Shown here in pieces: positions 43,053 through 52,746 of a DNA stretch of 64,000 bases (positions are counted from its first letter, which is position 1; each line of letters begins with the position of its first letter). The DNA is from Pelagadaptatus aseana. Its GTDB lineage: Bacteria > Pseudomonadota > Gammaproteobacteria > Pseudomonadales > Cellvibrionaceae. The notes below the pieces were generated by a model. It did no database searches, was not told where the DNA came from, and saw only the letters and a program-made list of their open reading frames with translations. The DNA is taken from positions 217,523 to 281,522 of the forward strand of contig BAABNI010000004.1 in NCBI GenBank assembly GCA_040365065.1, written 5' to 3'. A program made the position numbers and the translations under genes.

Positions 43053-43721
43053 TCAGGCCGCAACCAGCTGAAAACCCACTTTGGGAATGGTTTTTATGTA
43101 ACTGTGCTCAAAGGGTTTATCAACCAATGTTCGCAGTTGATAAATATGGCTGCGTAGGATGTCACCATCAGGCTCATCATCCCCCCATACGGCTCTGATA
43201 ATCTCCTCGCGGGTGACGATATTGGGAGCCCGGCTAATCAACAGCCTCATAATGGTTAACTGGGTGGGATTTAAAGTAACACGATTTCCCCTGCGACAGA
43301 TTTCATGCCGGCTTAAGTGCAAGGACAAGTCATCGAAATTCAACACGTTGACGGCTTGACCGCAGCGGCGACGCAGCAGAGCCTGAATGCGCGCCTCAAG
43401 GATATCCAGATCAAATGGTTTAATCAGATAATCGTCTGCACCATTGGCAAAGCCATCCAACGTATCTTCACGGGTGTCCCGAGCTGTCAGCATCAACACC
43501 GGAACCCCATTGCCCTCTTCGCGGAGCTGGCGGCACAGACTAAAACCATCCATATCTGGCAACATCACATCCAGAATCAGAAGGTCGTAGTGGTTGTTTC
43601 GCACCAAAGACAAACCGTGCTGTCCGGTTTCAGTGTAATCCAGGGTGTAGCCTTTCAACTCAAAGAAATCGAAGATAATTCCTGCAATATCCCGATGATC
43701 TTCAATAAGCAATAATTTCAT
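43053..43721 (-). CDS. OmpR/PhoB-family response regulator
   Basis: A 222-residue regulator. The receiver domain has acidic pocket E7-D8, phospho-acceptor Asp in LLILDVMLPDMDG, the conserved Thr/Ser in MLTARD and Lys in DYLIKPFD. The winged-helix effector domain has LNPTQLTIMRLLISRAPNIV and ends SHIYQLRTLVDKPF...IKTIPKVGFQLV, typical of OmpR/QseB types. It forms an operon with the histidine kinase downstream. The divergent flavoprotein gene 209 bp away is its most likely target. Confidence 0.95.
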   Translation of the reverse strand: MKLLLIEDHRDIAGIIFDFFELKGYTLDYTETGQHGLSLVRNNHYDLLILDVMLPDMDGFSLCRQLREEGNGVPVLMLTARDTREDTLDGFANGADDYLIKPFDLDILEARIQALLRRRCGQAVNVLNFDDLSLHLSRHEICRRGNRVTLNPTQLTIMRLLISRAPNIVTREEIIRAVWGDDEPDGDILRSHIYQLRTLVDKPFEHSYIKTIPKVGFQLVAA

Positions 43722-43930
43722 GAATCTGCACCTGCCTGCCCAAAGCGAAAAACTTGCAACTCAACACGCCACCTTAAATGCCTTCTATCAGACGCCCAAA
43801 AATCACAAAAGGTTCCGGTAATACAACAACCTGCAGATAACGGATTCGACAAATTTTTCACACCGAGGGCATTACATTCTTACCCGCTTGACTCTGTTAG
43901 AACCACAGAATTAACCGATGGAGGATACCC

Positions 43931-45199
43931 ATGCGCTTCAGGCACTTTATTCTTACCCCCCTGATTCTTACCACTGCAGTTGCCGGCTGCTGGCTGGTTT
44001 TGCCTGCCGACCTTGAAATGAAACGAAAGGTGCCTGCTCTGTTTGCCGCAATATCCATGCTCAGCATGGCGGTGGCACTGTGGCTGGGAATCCGCCCCAA
44101 ACTGGCGGACATTCTGTTTGGAGGCATGGACAAAGCCTACCAATGGCATAAGTGGCTGGGAATTTCCGGGCTGTTAGGCGCTTCGCTTCACTGGGCATTG
44201 GTGCCGGGCCCCGCTGGCGGCGACGTCATTCCCGCCATTGCAGAAAGTGGAGAGGAGATGGGTGAAGTCGCCATGTATCTGTTATTACTGTTGGGCTGTA
44301 TCAGTTTTTTGCGCTTTTTACCCTACAATATCTGGCATAAAACCCACCAATTGATGGGCCCTATCTTTTTAATATCCGTTTACCACACGTTTTTTTCGGA
44401 TGTCCCCTTTACCATCAACAGCCTGACTGGATACGTGTTATTGGCCATCTCCGCATTGGGAGTTGGCAGCTGGGTCTACAAAATACTGTTATACAAGCGC
44501 CATATAAACTCCTACAAGGTGGTCAAATTGGTGCAACTCGATGGCGCAGTTGAAGTCACTCTGGCTCCTCGCAGTGATAAAACAGTCAAACATCAACCGG
44601 GACAATTTGCCTATGTGGATTTTAATTTAAAAGGCGTTAACGAATTTCATCCTTACACCATCGCCTCTTCAGGAAGCGGGGACAAACTGGTATTCGTTAT
44701 TCGGGCGCTGGGCGATCACACCAGTGAATTACAACAAAGCATTGAACTGGGACAGACGGTTCAGGTAGATGGTCCCTATGGCCGACTCTACAAGCATCGG
44801 GTCCATGAAAAACCTCAAATCTGGCTTGCAGGTGGCATCGGTATTACGCCATTTCTGGCTTGGCTGAAAGCGCTGCGTCTGAACTCTATCGAACAACCGA
44901 CACAAGAAATCCATCTGTTTTACAGTGGTGAAGGGCAATTATTCCGACAGTTCGCCCCCTATCTGGTCAAATTGCAAAGTCCTTTGCAGACTGTCAAATT
45001 GCATGCAATTGACACCACCGATAAGACTTCCGGGCGTTTAACTGGGGAAAAAATCAAACAGTGCATTGATCAACCCCTGCGCAATTACCAGATCTTTGCC
45101 TGCGGTCCGAAGCCCATGCTGAAAGCGCTACGAAGTCAGTTGCGACAACTGGGTATGAACGGCTACCAATGGCACAACGAGCGGTTTGATATGCGCTGA
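43931..45199 (+). CDS. Ferric reductase-like membrane flavoprotein
   Basis: 422 residues. The N-terminal ~190 residues form about six membrane helices of the ferric-reductase-like type; His residues in YQWHKWLGISGLLGASLHWA and IWHKTHQLMGPIFLISVYHT can bind heme. The C-terminal half is a ferredoxin-NADP reductase module: HPYTIASSG for FAD, GPYGRLY, AGGIGITPFLAWL and FACGPKPML for NAD(P)H. It moves electrons from NAD(P)H across the membrane, possibly to Fe(III), Cu(II) or oxygen. GGAGGATACCC is a strong ribosome site. It is divergent from a two-component system and ends at a hairpin terminator. Confidence 0.9.
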   Translation: MRFRHFILTPLILTTAVAGCWLVLPADLEMKRKVPALFAAISMLSMAVALWLGIRPKLADILFGGMDKAYQWHKWLGISGLLGASLHWALVPGPAGGDVIPAIAESGEEMGEVAMYLLLLLGCISFLRFLPYNIWHKTHQLMGPIFLISVYHTFFSDVPFTINSLTGYVLLAISALGVGSWVYKILLYKRHINSYKVVKLVQLDGAVEVTLAPRSDKTVKHQPGQFAYVDFNLKGVNEFHPYTIASSGSGDKLVFVIRALGDHTSELQQSIELGQTVQVDGPYGRLYKHRVHEKPQIWLAGGIGITPFLAWLKALRLNSIEQPTQEIHLFYSGEGQLFRQFAPYLVKLQSPLQTVKLHAIDTTDKTSGRLTGEKIKQCIDQPLRNYQIFACGPKPMLKALRSQLRQLGMNGYQWHNERFDMR

Positions 45200-45266
45200 G
45201 TCCATTCCCCGGGTTGCTGACAGATAAAACTGCCGGGCGATAAGCCTCCCCAGTCAGTAAAAAATG

Positions 45267-45308
45267 GCTGTCCACAGAATCTGTGGATAACTCTGAGGAC
45301 AGCTTTTT
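45267..45308 (+). terminator. Terminator after the flavoprotein gene
   Basis: GCTGTCC (45267-45273) pairs with GGACAGC (45297-45303), followed by TTTTT. A second hairpin, CCACAGA-A-TCTGTGG, is nested inside. Confidence 0.7.
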
Positions 45309-45419
45309 GGTAACCGGACCAAAGCCACAAACGGCGCGCTCTGGAGATTTAGCGCAAGAATTAGACAGCTCTCTAAGCTGCTGTTTTTACAGCCAGTTCG
45401 ATTAAATTACTGGTTCAAT

Positions 45420-46613
45420 TTACATACCGATCGAATTTAAAATCAGCGCAATCGCTGCCACCTGTGGCACCGTGATAAGGGGCAGGAACAGAGCGATCTT
45501 CCAGGATTTGGTGGTGTCTTTAATCACCATGACCTCGGTGTAATCGGTGGCCACCCCTGTCATCAGAAACGCAAAACCATTACCCGGCGCATTCGCCCGG
45601 TTCATCACATCGGCGGCAATGGGTGTACTCCCTTCCGAGCAGACTTCAATAATGGTGGCCGCCAACATGGTCACCAACAACCCCAGTGCGGTTGGGCCAA
45701 ACCATGTTTGAAAATCTTCCAGACTGACAAAGCTGCGTAAAACGGTTGCCAACAGCACCCCAAATAACAACCAGCGAATCACCATCCGCGAACCGCGAAT
45801 GCCCTCCCATAAGACCTGGCCAATCAGGCCGGGGCTCCACTGGATTTGACGCCAAGCGTTGCCAGCTTCCCGCCAAAACCGATAGCCCTCAGGCAATTCC
45901 TGTTTATTGGGATTATCCGGCAAAGAGCCACGTCCCACGAGAAAATCAAAGATGGCACCGCTGACCAGAGCAATCACCAGAGACAAGCCAATAAAAGCCA
46001 GAGTCCATGGCAAACCAATAAGCGTCACCAGAATGATGGTCAGTGACAGCGAATTCCAGGGGCTGGCAATCAGAAACGCCATCACCTGCCCCAGGCTGGC
46101 ACCTCGCTGATAGAGTTTCATCCCCACCATCAGAATGCCGTGGCTGCACAAATCCATCAGCACACCCGCCAGAGTTGCGCGCACCAACCCAATAAAGGTT
46201 CCGCCTTTTCCAAGTACCGACAACACCATTTCCTGAGGTACACGGCCCAGCACACCGACAAAAACCGCCGCGGCAAGCACCCCCCACCACATGGTATTCA
46301 TCAGTTCGAAGACGCCATGACTCATCATCATCAACCAATGGGGAATGGCCTCATAGCCTGACAAATGGATGGCATAGTTAATAATTACAAACGTCAGACT
46401 GCCCCATAACAGCCAGTCAAACGATGCCTTGCCCTCTGCCGGAGTATCGCAACAGCTGGTGGCGGCACTTTGGGGTTGTGACCCACAGCAACTGTCAGCT
46501 GTTGATTCAACTTTTGCCTCAGAGGCACAACAGGAACTGGAATGACTTTTGGACTGCGATTCTTCCAGAGCCTTTGCCTCGGCCACGGCCTTCGCTTTGC
46601 AGCATTCACTCAT
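45420..46613 (-). CDS. SO_0444-type Cu/Zn efflux permease with Cys-rich N-terminus
   Basis: 397 residues. The first ~60 hold four Cys-Cys pairs (residues 4-5, 28-29, 42-43, 54-55) in a Ser/Ala/Lys-rich linker, likely metal-binding. The rest is a permease with about ten helices (DUF318-like): GVFELMNTMWWGVLAAAVFV, MDLCSHGILMVGMKLYQRGA, SPWNSLSLTIILVTLIG and EVCSEGSTPIAADVMNRANA. SO_0444-family proteins are annotated as Cu/Zn efflux transporters. ATG 46613 with GGGAGGTG upstream is chosen; the gene overlaps the regulator stop by 8 bp. The CueR-type regulator ahead of it points to copper or silver. Confidence 0.88.
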   Translation of the reverse strand: MSECCKAKAVAEAKALEESQSKSHSSSCCASEAKVESTADSCCGSQPQSAATSCCDTPAEGKASFDWLLWGSLTFVIINYAIHLSGYEAIPHWLMMMSHGVFELMNTMWWGVLAAAVFVGVLGRVPQEMVLSVLGKGGTFIGLVRATLAGVLMDLCSHGILMVGMKLYQRGASLGQVMAFLIASPWNSLSLTIILVTLIGLPWTLAFIGLSLVIALVSGAIFDFLVGRGSLPDNPNKQELPEGYRFWREAGNAWRQIQWSPGLIGQVLWEGIRGSRMVIRWLLFGVLLATVLRSFVSLEDFQTWFGPTALGLLVTMLAATIIEVCSEGSTPIAADVMNRANAPGNGFAFLMTGVATDYTEVMVIKDTTKSWKIALFLPLITVPQVAAIALILNSIGM

Positions 46614-47025
46614 GGCCGGCACCTCCCTGCTCTGCCAACTGGTTGATAATATGACAATTGGGTTGTTCATCGCCCTGACAGCCCTCAGCTAACTCGCTCA
46701 GGGTTTGCCGCATCGCCATTAATTCTTCAATCTGCTGATCCAGTCGTGACAGCTTATCCAGCACCAGTTGTTTTACATGCTGACTGCGGCGGTCCGCGTT
46801 TTCATAAAGCGCCAGAAGGTCGCGGCTCTCTTCCAGGCTGAAACCGGTGGTTTTGGCCTGTTTTAAAAAGCACAGGCGATCAACATCGCTTTTTGAAAAT
46901 GAGCGATAACCGTTGTGCGCCATTCGTGCTGGACTCACCAGACCAATAGACTCGTAATAGCGGACGGTTTGTGCGGGCAATCCTGAAATCTTCGCCGCCT
47001 GACTGATATTCACGTTTATCTCCAA
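46606..47025 (-). CDS. MerR-family Cu(I)-responsive regulator (CueR-like)
   Basis: 139 residues with the MerR winged HTH (ISQAAKISGLPAQTVRYYES, IGLVSPARMAHNGYR), a long dimerisation helix (ENADRRSQHVKQLVLDKLS) and a metal loop C116-x7-C124. Ser81 at the start of the dimer helix, rather than Cys, marks the monovalent-metal (Cu+/Ag+/Au+) branch. It twists promoters with a 19-bp spacer to switch on metal export. Its own promoter region carries such a site. It is the first gene of a two-gene operon with the permease. Confidence 0.92.
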   Translation of the reverse strand: MEINVNISQAAKISGLPAQTVRYYESIGLVSPARMAHNGYRSFSKSDVDRLCFLKQAKTTGFSLEESRDLLALYENADRRSQHVKQLVLDKLSRLDQQIEELMAMRQTLSELAEGCQGDEQPNCHIINQLAEQGGAGHE

Positions 47026-47048
47026 TGAATCAACCTGACAATAAGTTA

Positions 47049-47079
47049 AAGATAAACCTTAAAGTTACTGCAAGGTCAA
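47049..47079 (-). promoter_or_regulatory. CueR-type promoter with 19-bp spacer and operator dyad
   Basis: Minus strand: TTGACC (47074-47079), a 19-bp spacer and TATCTT (47049-47054). The dyad ACCTT-N11-AAGGT (47056-47076) sits between the boxes, as in copA-type CueR promoters. Confidence 0.85.
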
Positions 47080-47148
47080 GACTGTTTTTTTGTCACAGCC
47101 GAATTGGCTCGGTAGCTATGACCTTGCCCCTGCTGCTATGCTCCGCGC

Positions 47149-47892
47149 ATGTTTAAAAAGACTCGTAAAAAACCCATACGGCAGACCATACAAGCCGCGC
47201 CAGAGCTGGGCTTTGACTATCAGATTCGGTTTTCCCAGCGAAAAACGGCCGCCATCGAAATCAAAAACCAGACTGTAACTGTCGCCGCCCCCTTTGGCGC
47301 CCGAACTGAGGAACTGCACCAATGGGTTCGTCATAAACGCCATTGGATAAACGACAAGCTGCAGCAACAGAACCAGAGATCCGAAGAAATACCTCAACCG
47401 CAGTTTAGCGACGGTGAGCTCTGGCCCTTTATGGGCAGCCAACTCACATTGAAGTTGCTGTATAACTCAAGAAAACAAGCACAAATCAACAATCAGACGC
47501 TGCATCTATCCATGTCGGGCTCACCGGAGACGGTTACAGCAGAGCAAGTCCGCAAACGCCTTAGCCGTTGGTATCAGCATCAGGCCGAGGAATATATGGG
47601 GCCAATGACGATTCGGATGGCTCGACAAATTGGACAGCAGGTTGCCGATATCCGTTTTCGCCGAACCAAAACCAAGTGGGGGCACTGCACCAGCCAGGGT
47701 GTTATCCAATACAACTGGCTGATCATGATGGCGCCCCGAAATGTCATCGACTACCTGATCGCTCACGAAGTCAGCCACCTGTGCCATCCCAATCACAGTT
47801 CTGATTTCTGGCAACAAGTTGCCGAAATCGCCCCGGATTATGCCACACAACGCCTTTGGCTAAAGCAAAATGGCCATAAATTTATTATGTAA
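47149..47892 (+). CDS. M48-type metallopeptidase, YgjP-like
   Basis: 247 residues. The zinc motif HEVSH (about 206-210) continues as LCHPNHSSDFWQQVAEIAPDY, the H-E-x2-H ... H-x3-F-W pattern of the YgjP/WLM group. The upstream ...TKWGHCTSQGVIQYNW is also a hallmark. There is no membrane helix, so it should be cytoplasmic, unlike HtpX-type M48 enzymes. Substrates are not established for this family. It diverges from the copper operon with 123 bp between starts. A basic N-terminus (FKKTRKKPIRQTIQ) precedes the domain. Confidence 0.9.
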   Translation: MFKKTRKKPIRQTIQAAPELGFDYQIRFSQRKTAAIEIKNQTVTVAAPFGARTEELHQWVRHKRHWINDKLQQQNQRSEEIPQPQFSDGELWPFMGSQLTLKLLYNSRKQAQINNQTLHLSMSGSPETVTAEQVRKRLSRWYQHQAEEYMGPMTIRMARQIGQQVADIRFRRTKTKWGHCTSQGVIQYNWLIMMAPRNVIDYLIAHEVSHLCHPNHSSDFWQQVAEIAPDYATQRLWLKQNGHKFIM

Positions 47893-47992
47893 AATACAAT
47901 AAAAACAATAGGTTACAAAACATTGTTGACACAGAAAATTAAAAAACTAAAATAACTGTGAATTCGCGCGATTTACCAATAGGAGGGGGCCT

Positions 47993-48229
47993 ATGGAATA
48001 TCTCGACGCAACCGACAGTGAATGGTCTGAAATGTGGGAAGAACTTTCTGCCCACTGGCTCAACAAGGGCGATCCACTGTGTATCAACCGCGGCAAATGC
48101 TGGGAGTATCTGGGCTCAACGGAGGATCATCACACCTTCTTTCACCCGGAACACCCTTCATCCAAACGCCCGGAATACGTTTATCTGGAGCGCTATCAGG
48201 CAAACTTAAGCTGGCGAAAATACGCCTAA
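47993..48229 (+). CDS. Small acidic protein of unknown function, 78 aa
   Basis: MEYLDATDSEWSEMWEELSA begins a protein rich in Trp, Tyr, Glu and His, with two Cys in LCINRGKCWEYLG and ending LERYQANLSWRKYA. No signal or membrane segment is present. AGGAGGGGG seven bases before the ATG is among the strongest ribosome sites in the window. It ends at a bidirectional terminator and is separated by 100 bp from the peptidase gene. I do not recognise it; the ribosome site and composition make it credible. Confidence 0.7.
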   Translation: MEYLDATDSEWSEMWEELSAHWLNKGDPLCINRGKCWEYLGSTEDHHTFFHPEHPSSKRPEYVYLERYQANLSWRKYA

Positions 48230-48270
48230 CAAACAAATACACTGTCATCCCGAACCCATGTGAGGGATCT

Positions 48271-48308
48271 AAAAAAAGGGGCGCTCCGCAAGGTGCGCCC
48301 CTTTTTTA
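48271..48308. terminator. Bidirectional terminator, small protein gene / adhesin gene
   Basis: A7-GGGGCGC, an inner CC-GCAA-GG tetraloop hairpin, then GCGCCCC-T6. It serves both convergent genes. Confidence 0.93.
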
Positions 48309-48372
48309 TTACGGCCATGTCAGGCTGTCACCCCTCCCCGCTTACACGGCAAGGGGTATACCAGCAGGAGAC

Positions 48373-51300
48373 TTAATCAACATTCAGATTGCCGTCATCC
48401 AGCAACTGATTAATGATCGCGGCCTGATCTGCGTAAGAACCAAAATCGACGTCCGTCAGATTGATTTGCAATGCAGAGGCATCAGTACCCGTTCCATCAG
48501 CATCGACGGTAACCACGGTGCCGCCATTACCGTCGGAAGCGAAGGTCAGGTAATCCGCAAGATCATCCTGCTCAATGTCGTCTGGCAACAGATCGCCAAT
48601 ATTCAGAACATCACCACCCAATCCGAGAGTAAAGTCACTAATGGTGTCCTGTTCCACACTGGCCGCTTGAAGCGCCTGATCATAATCCTCTCTGATCCAC
48701 AGGAATTCGTCACTGCCGGTACCACCGGACATGGAATCATCTCCGGCTCCGCCAATCAGCAAGTCATCACCTTCGCCACCGATCAGAGTCTCATTGGCAG
48801 CACTGCCGATGAGAGTATCATCACCGGCCCCACCATCAATAATGACCTGGTCGTCAATAACAACGGATGAACTGCCATCGGCATTGGTCACGTACACACC
48901 TGACACCGACGAACCGTCACTGTAGGTAATGGTTACCTGAACACCGGCATCCCCGAAGTCTGAGCCTTCGTTGCCACCAAGATTGTCCGTATCCACACCA
49001 AACCAGAATTCATCGCCCTGGGTAAATTCACCATTGGCAAAGTTAACCGTCAGGGTCGAACTGGCATCAGGCGCATTAAAGCTGACATTACTGGAATTGA
49101 TACCGGAGGTACTGCCACCAATTTGTGGTGCTGAACTGCCATCACCGGCGGTATCGAAAATGGCGTTTCCATCAGTTCCGGCTTGCAGATCCAGGGTAAT
49201 CGCCAAAATCGACATCCCCGCCATAGCCTGATCAAAACGGAAACCGATTTGATTTGTCTGAGCGAAAGTATTACCGGCATTAACAGTCGCTGTCACAACA
49301 TTATTGCCAGCAGCATTGCGGGTATTGATCAGGATTTCATCACGGTAGTTACCTGTCAGCTTATTGCTGTTGACCTGCTCTACAGTTACACCGGTTGTAT
49401 CCGATTGAGCCGCGTTCGACAGGGTGTAATCGAAGCCCTCACCGTCTGCAATATCTGTCAGAGTCAAACCATCAGTACCTACCGTTAAATCGGTGCCGAC
49501 GGCCGGAGCCACGTTGCTGATGGAGACCTGCTCAGTTACCGAATCGTTATTCAAGAGCGCCTTATCAGAGATATCAAGACTGTCTCCGGTAGCGGCGTTG
49601 GTAACAATAACATCGCGATCAGCATCGAGACCTGGGGTGTAATCGACGTTCAGGCGAACAGTAACATCGCTGGTATCACCGTCGTTATCCGTCACAGTAG
49701 CAATAAATACTTCCTGCTGCCCCAACACTTCGGTTTCGACTTCCAGCAGATAACTGTATTCGCCTGTGACAAAATTGATGGTCAGTTCACCACCTAACTG
49801 AGTGGTAATTACGACCGAATCTGAGCCACTTGGATCGTAGTCATACTGCGTGCCATCGATCTGGATAGACGCAATGTAACCATCGTCCGCGCCGATCAGG
49901 AACCCTGTAGTGCCCTGTGAACCGGCAAAGCCAAACGAACCACTGATCAGATTATTATCAAAACTGTCGAGCAGAGTTCCCGCCAGGCCTTCCGCATCAT
50001 CAATAACCTGAGCGTAAGGTTCGGCCTCACCATCGGCGTTGGTGTTTGGATAGGCCACATCCTGCAAATCATCCAGTGCAGCACCGCCAATACCAATGCC
50101 GTAGGCAATATCGATATTATCCTGCACATAGGATTCCCAGGCGGCCACACCGGTCTGACCGTTATAGGAAACCGTATCGTCCACGCCGTAACCATCATTG
50201 GGTTCACCATCAGACACGAAGTACAGCAAAGTCTGGTCAGCGGCAGGTTGCACGCCACTGTTATTAATGACCGTATTCAAAGCCGCGTCATAGCGAGTAC
50301 CGCCATTTGCATCGAGCGTATTCAGATAGTCAATTGCGGAATTAATGTCATCACTGTACCAAGGCGTTGCATTGGTCGATGCGGCAAAGTCGACAATCTG
50401 AACATTGACGTTGCCAATATCATCCACCCGTTGAATTAACTGGGTCAACGCGTCCACAGCGATTTCAAGATAGCTGCGACCATTGAGGACTGTATCCATA
50501 CTGCCGGATACGTCGAGCACCAGAATAAGATTGGTGGTTTGCAATGTGCCATCGGCTGCCAGACTCTGCTCTATATCCGGCACCTGATTGGGCGCATCAT
50601 CGACAATATTGATGGTCAGATTACCGCTATCGCTGTTAACGCCATCCGATACGGTATAAGTAACCTGATCAAAAGCGGCATCACCATCGAGACTATTATC
50701 CGTAAGGGTATAGACATAATCCCCTGCCCGATAACCACTGCCATCCTGAGTGTAGACAGTAATGGTGCCGAACTCAGTCGTAACGGTAAGCACGCCATCG
50801 GCTGTGGAGCTATCTGTATTACCATCGGAGGTAATCGAAGTAATAGTGGCACTGGCACTGATGCCTGAATCATTGTCCAGTAAATTACCACTGTAAGTAA
50901 TGGCAGCATTACCAGCATCGGTACCATTGGCCAGACCCGCTTCATAAACCGTCGCGGTATCATCAGCCACGCTAATCGTCAGATCATGTGTAATGGTCAG
51001 ATCAGCGGAGCTGCGATCGCCATCTATGTCTTCCAGAACATAACCAAACACCTCATCGTTAATACCGACCGGAGGCTCAATCAACTGATAGCTCAGTCCC
51101 TCAACCCGGAAATAATCGCCACTGTCGATACCGGTAAAGACGATGTACTTGAAACCATCCGGAGCTGACGGCTGAATGGTGAATACACCGCCTTGACTGC
51201 TATTACCGTTGAGAACACCTGAATCCAGATAGGTACCATCCTGAGCATAAACATGCCAAGCCGCGGCTTCAGAATTCCCCAGACTGCCTAGGGTAACGGT

Positions 51301-51884
51301 GACCGCATTCGGCTCATCAGCCAATTCAAGCACCAGGTGCTCATTGACCTGTATCCGTTCCTGAGAACCATCAATGGCAAGACCATTGGAATCATCCGTG
51401 ACCACGGAGGTGGCGGCCGCATTCAACTCCGATAAATCCAAACCGCCGATGGCTGCGCCAGTTGTAAACAGATCGTTATCACCATCTGCAAATCCAAAGT
51501 ACGAGATGCCCTGAGAATTCCAGTTGCCTCCCGTATTACCACTGGCGTTGACAGTGGTGACTTGCAGCGGTTCTGCTGAAGTGTAGGTATAAGAGCCGTC
51601 CTGACCAATCGACAAACTGCCGTGATCCGAAGGAATAATCCAGGAAGATGAAGCACTGTCATATTCGGCACTGTCAGTATCGTAAGTCACGCCGTCGTAA
51701 GTTACTTCCACGATAGTCGCGGGATCGGCACCAAGAGTATCCGCACCACTGGCATCGGTACCGTAGCCAGTAATCACATTACCGACTGCAATCCCGCCGT
51801 AACCAACGTTGTCGTTATCATTCTCTGCCTCTGGCGTCGTATCCAGGATCTGGATATCCAGACTGTCTGTATCCGTCTGACCGT
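48373..51884 (-). CDS. LapA-like RTX adhesin, C-terminal part (continues across the gap)
   Basis: About 1,170 residues from the assembly gap to the stop. Order: the end of a repeat (GQTDTDSLDIQILDTTP), VCBS/cadherin-like Asp/Asn/Thr-rich domains (TYTVSDGVNSDSGNLTINIV), a von Willebrand A domain whose MIDAS is LILVLDVSGSMD (about 50490-50530), another repeat domain, then RTX nonapeptides (DGGAGDDTLIGS, GGEGDDLLIGGAGDDSM; 48700-48840) and a C-terminal secretion signal ending LDDGNLNVD. Calcium is expected to fold the RTX part outside the cell. No lapG or lapD gene is in the window. It is the last gene of the five-gene secretion unit. The frame differs from the N-terminal part only because the gap is padded with 100 N. 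Confidence 0.92.
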
Positions 51885-51984
51885 NNNNNNNNNNNNNNNN
51901 NNNNNNNNNNNNNNNNNNNNNNNNNNNNNNNNNNNNNNNNNNNNNNNNNNNNNNNNNNNNNNNNNNNNNNNNNNNNNNNNNNNN
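51885..51984. other. Assembly gap (100 N) inside the adhesin gene
   Basis: Exactly 100 N, a conventional unknown-length placeholder. The flanks are copies of sequence at 52336-52389 and 52693-52746. Filling with the matching 303 bases (or 303 plus multiples of 708) restores one open frame. Confidence 0.95.
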
Positions 51985-52746
51985 CCGCGCCATCGTCGTC
52001 GCTCACCGTCACTGTCGGTGGCGTCTCGTTCGCACCGTTGATCGTGATCGTCAACGTCGCCGTCGTCTCATCACCATCCGCGTCCGTGTAGGTGTAGGTG
52101 TAACTGTCGGTCAGCGCCGTGCTGCTCGCATTCAGCGCCTGCACCAACGGATTGCTGTTATCCAGGCTATAGGTGTAACTGCCGTTGCTGTTCAGCACCA
52201 GCGAACCGTACGTCAGATCGCCACTGAACGCCGTCACCGGGCTCGCCGTCACATCCACCGCACTGTCGTTCGTCACGACCGTGCCGGTCACCGATACCTC
52301 ATCTTCGGTGATGCTCGCGCTGTCATCACCCGCATCTGGCGTCGTATCCAGGATCTGGATATCCAGACTGTCTGTATCCGTCTGACCGTCACTGTCGGTC
52401 ACCGACACCGTGAAGCTGTCCAGAACGTTGTCGTTCGACGCGTTGTGCGTTTCCGCATCTCCGTCTTCTTCGTAGCTGTAGCTGATAACACCTGTCGCCG
52501 CGTTGTAGTTCGTGATCGTCAACGTGCCTTCATCGCCTACGATCACGACGTTATTCGCCGCCGTGCCATCCGCGCCCGTTATGTCCTCACCATCTACCGT
52601 CAGCGCCGTGATCGCCGTGCTCGACGTCACATTCACCGTCCCCGTGATCGTCGCGCCCGTCGCTTCCTCGACACTGTTATCCGCCGCCGTCACCGCGCCA
52701 TCGTCGTCGCTCACCGTCACTGTCGGTGGCGTCTCGTTCGCACCGT
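51985..52746 (-). repeat. 708-bp (236-aa) repeat unit of the adhesin
   Basis: One full unit (51985-52692) plus the start of the next copy. The border NGANETPPTVTVSDDDGA occurs at both ends, 708 bp apart. Within it lie VCBS-like blocks (TITGTVNVTSSTAITALTV; TGTVVTNDSAVDVTASP). It is clearly richer in G and C than the adhesin sequence on either side. Confidence 0.85.

Noticed and set aside
45282..45290. Perfect DnaA box (TTATCCACA on the minus strand) near a palindrome, possible origin
   Set aside because: A single 9-mer is expected by chance about once in two windows of this size. There is no cluster of boxes, AT-rich unwinding region or dnaA/dnaN gene; the palindrome is part of a terminator.
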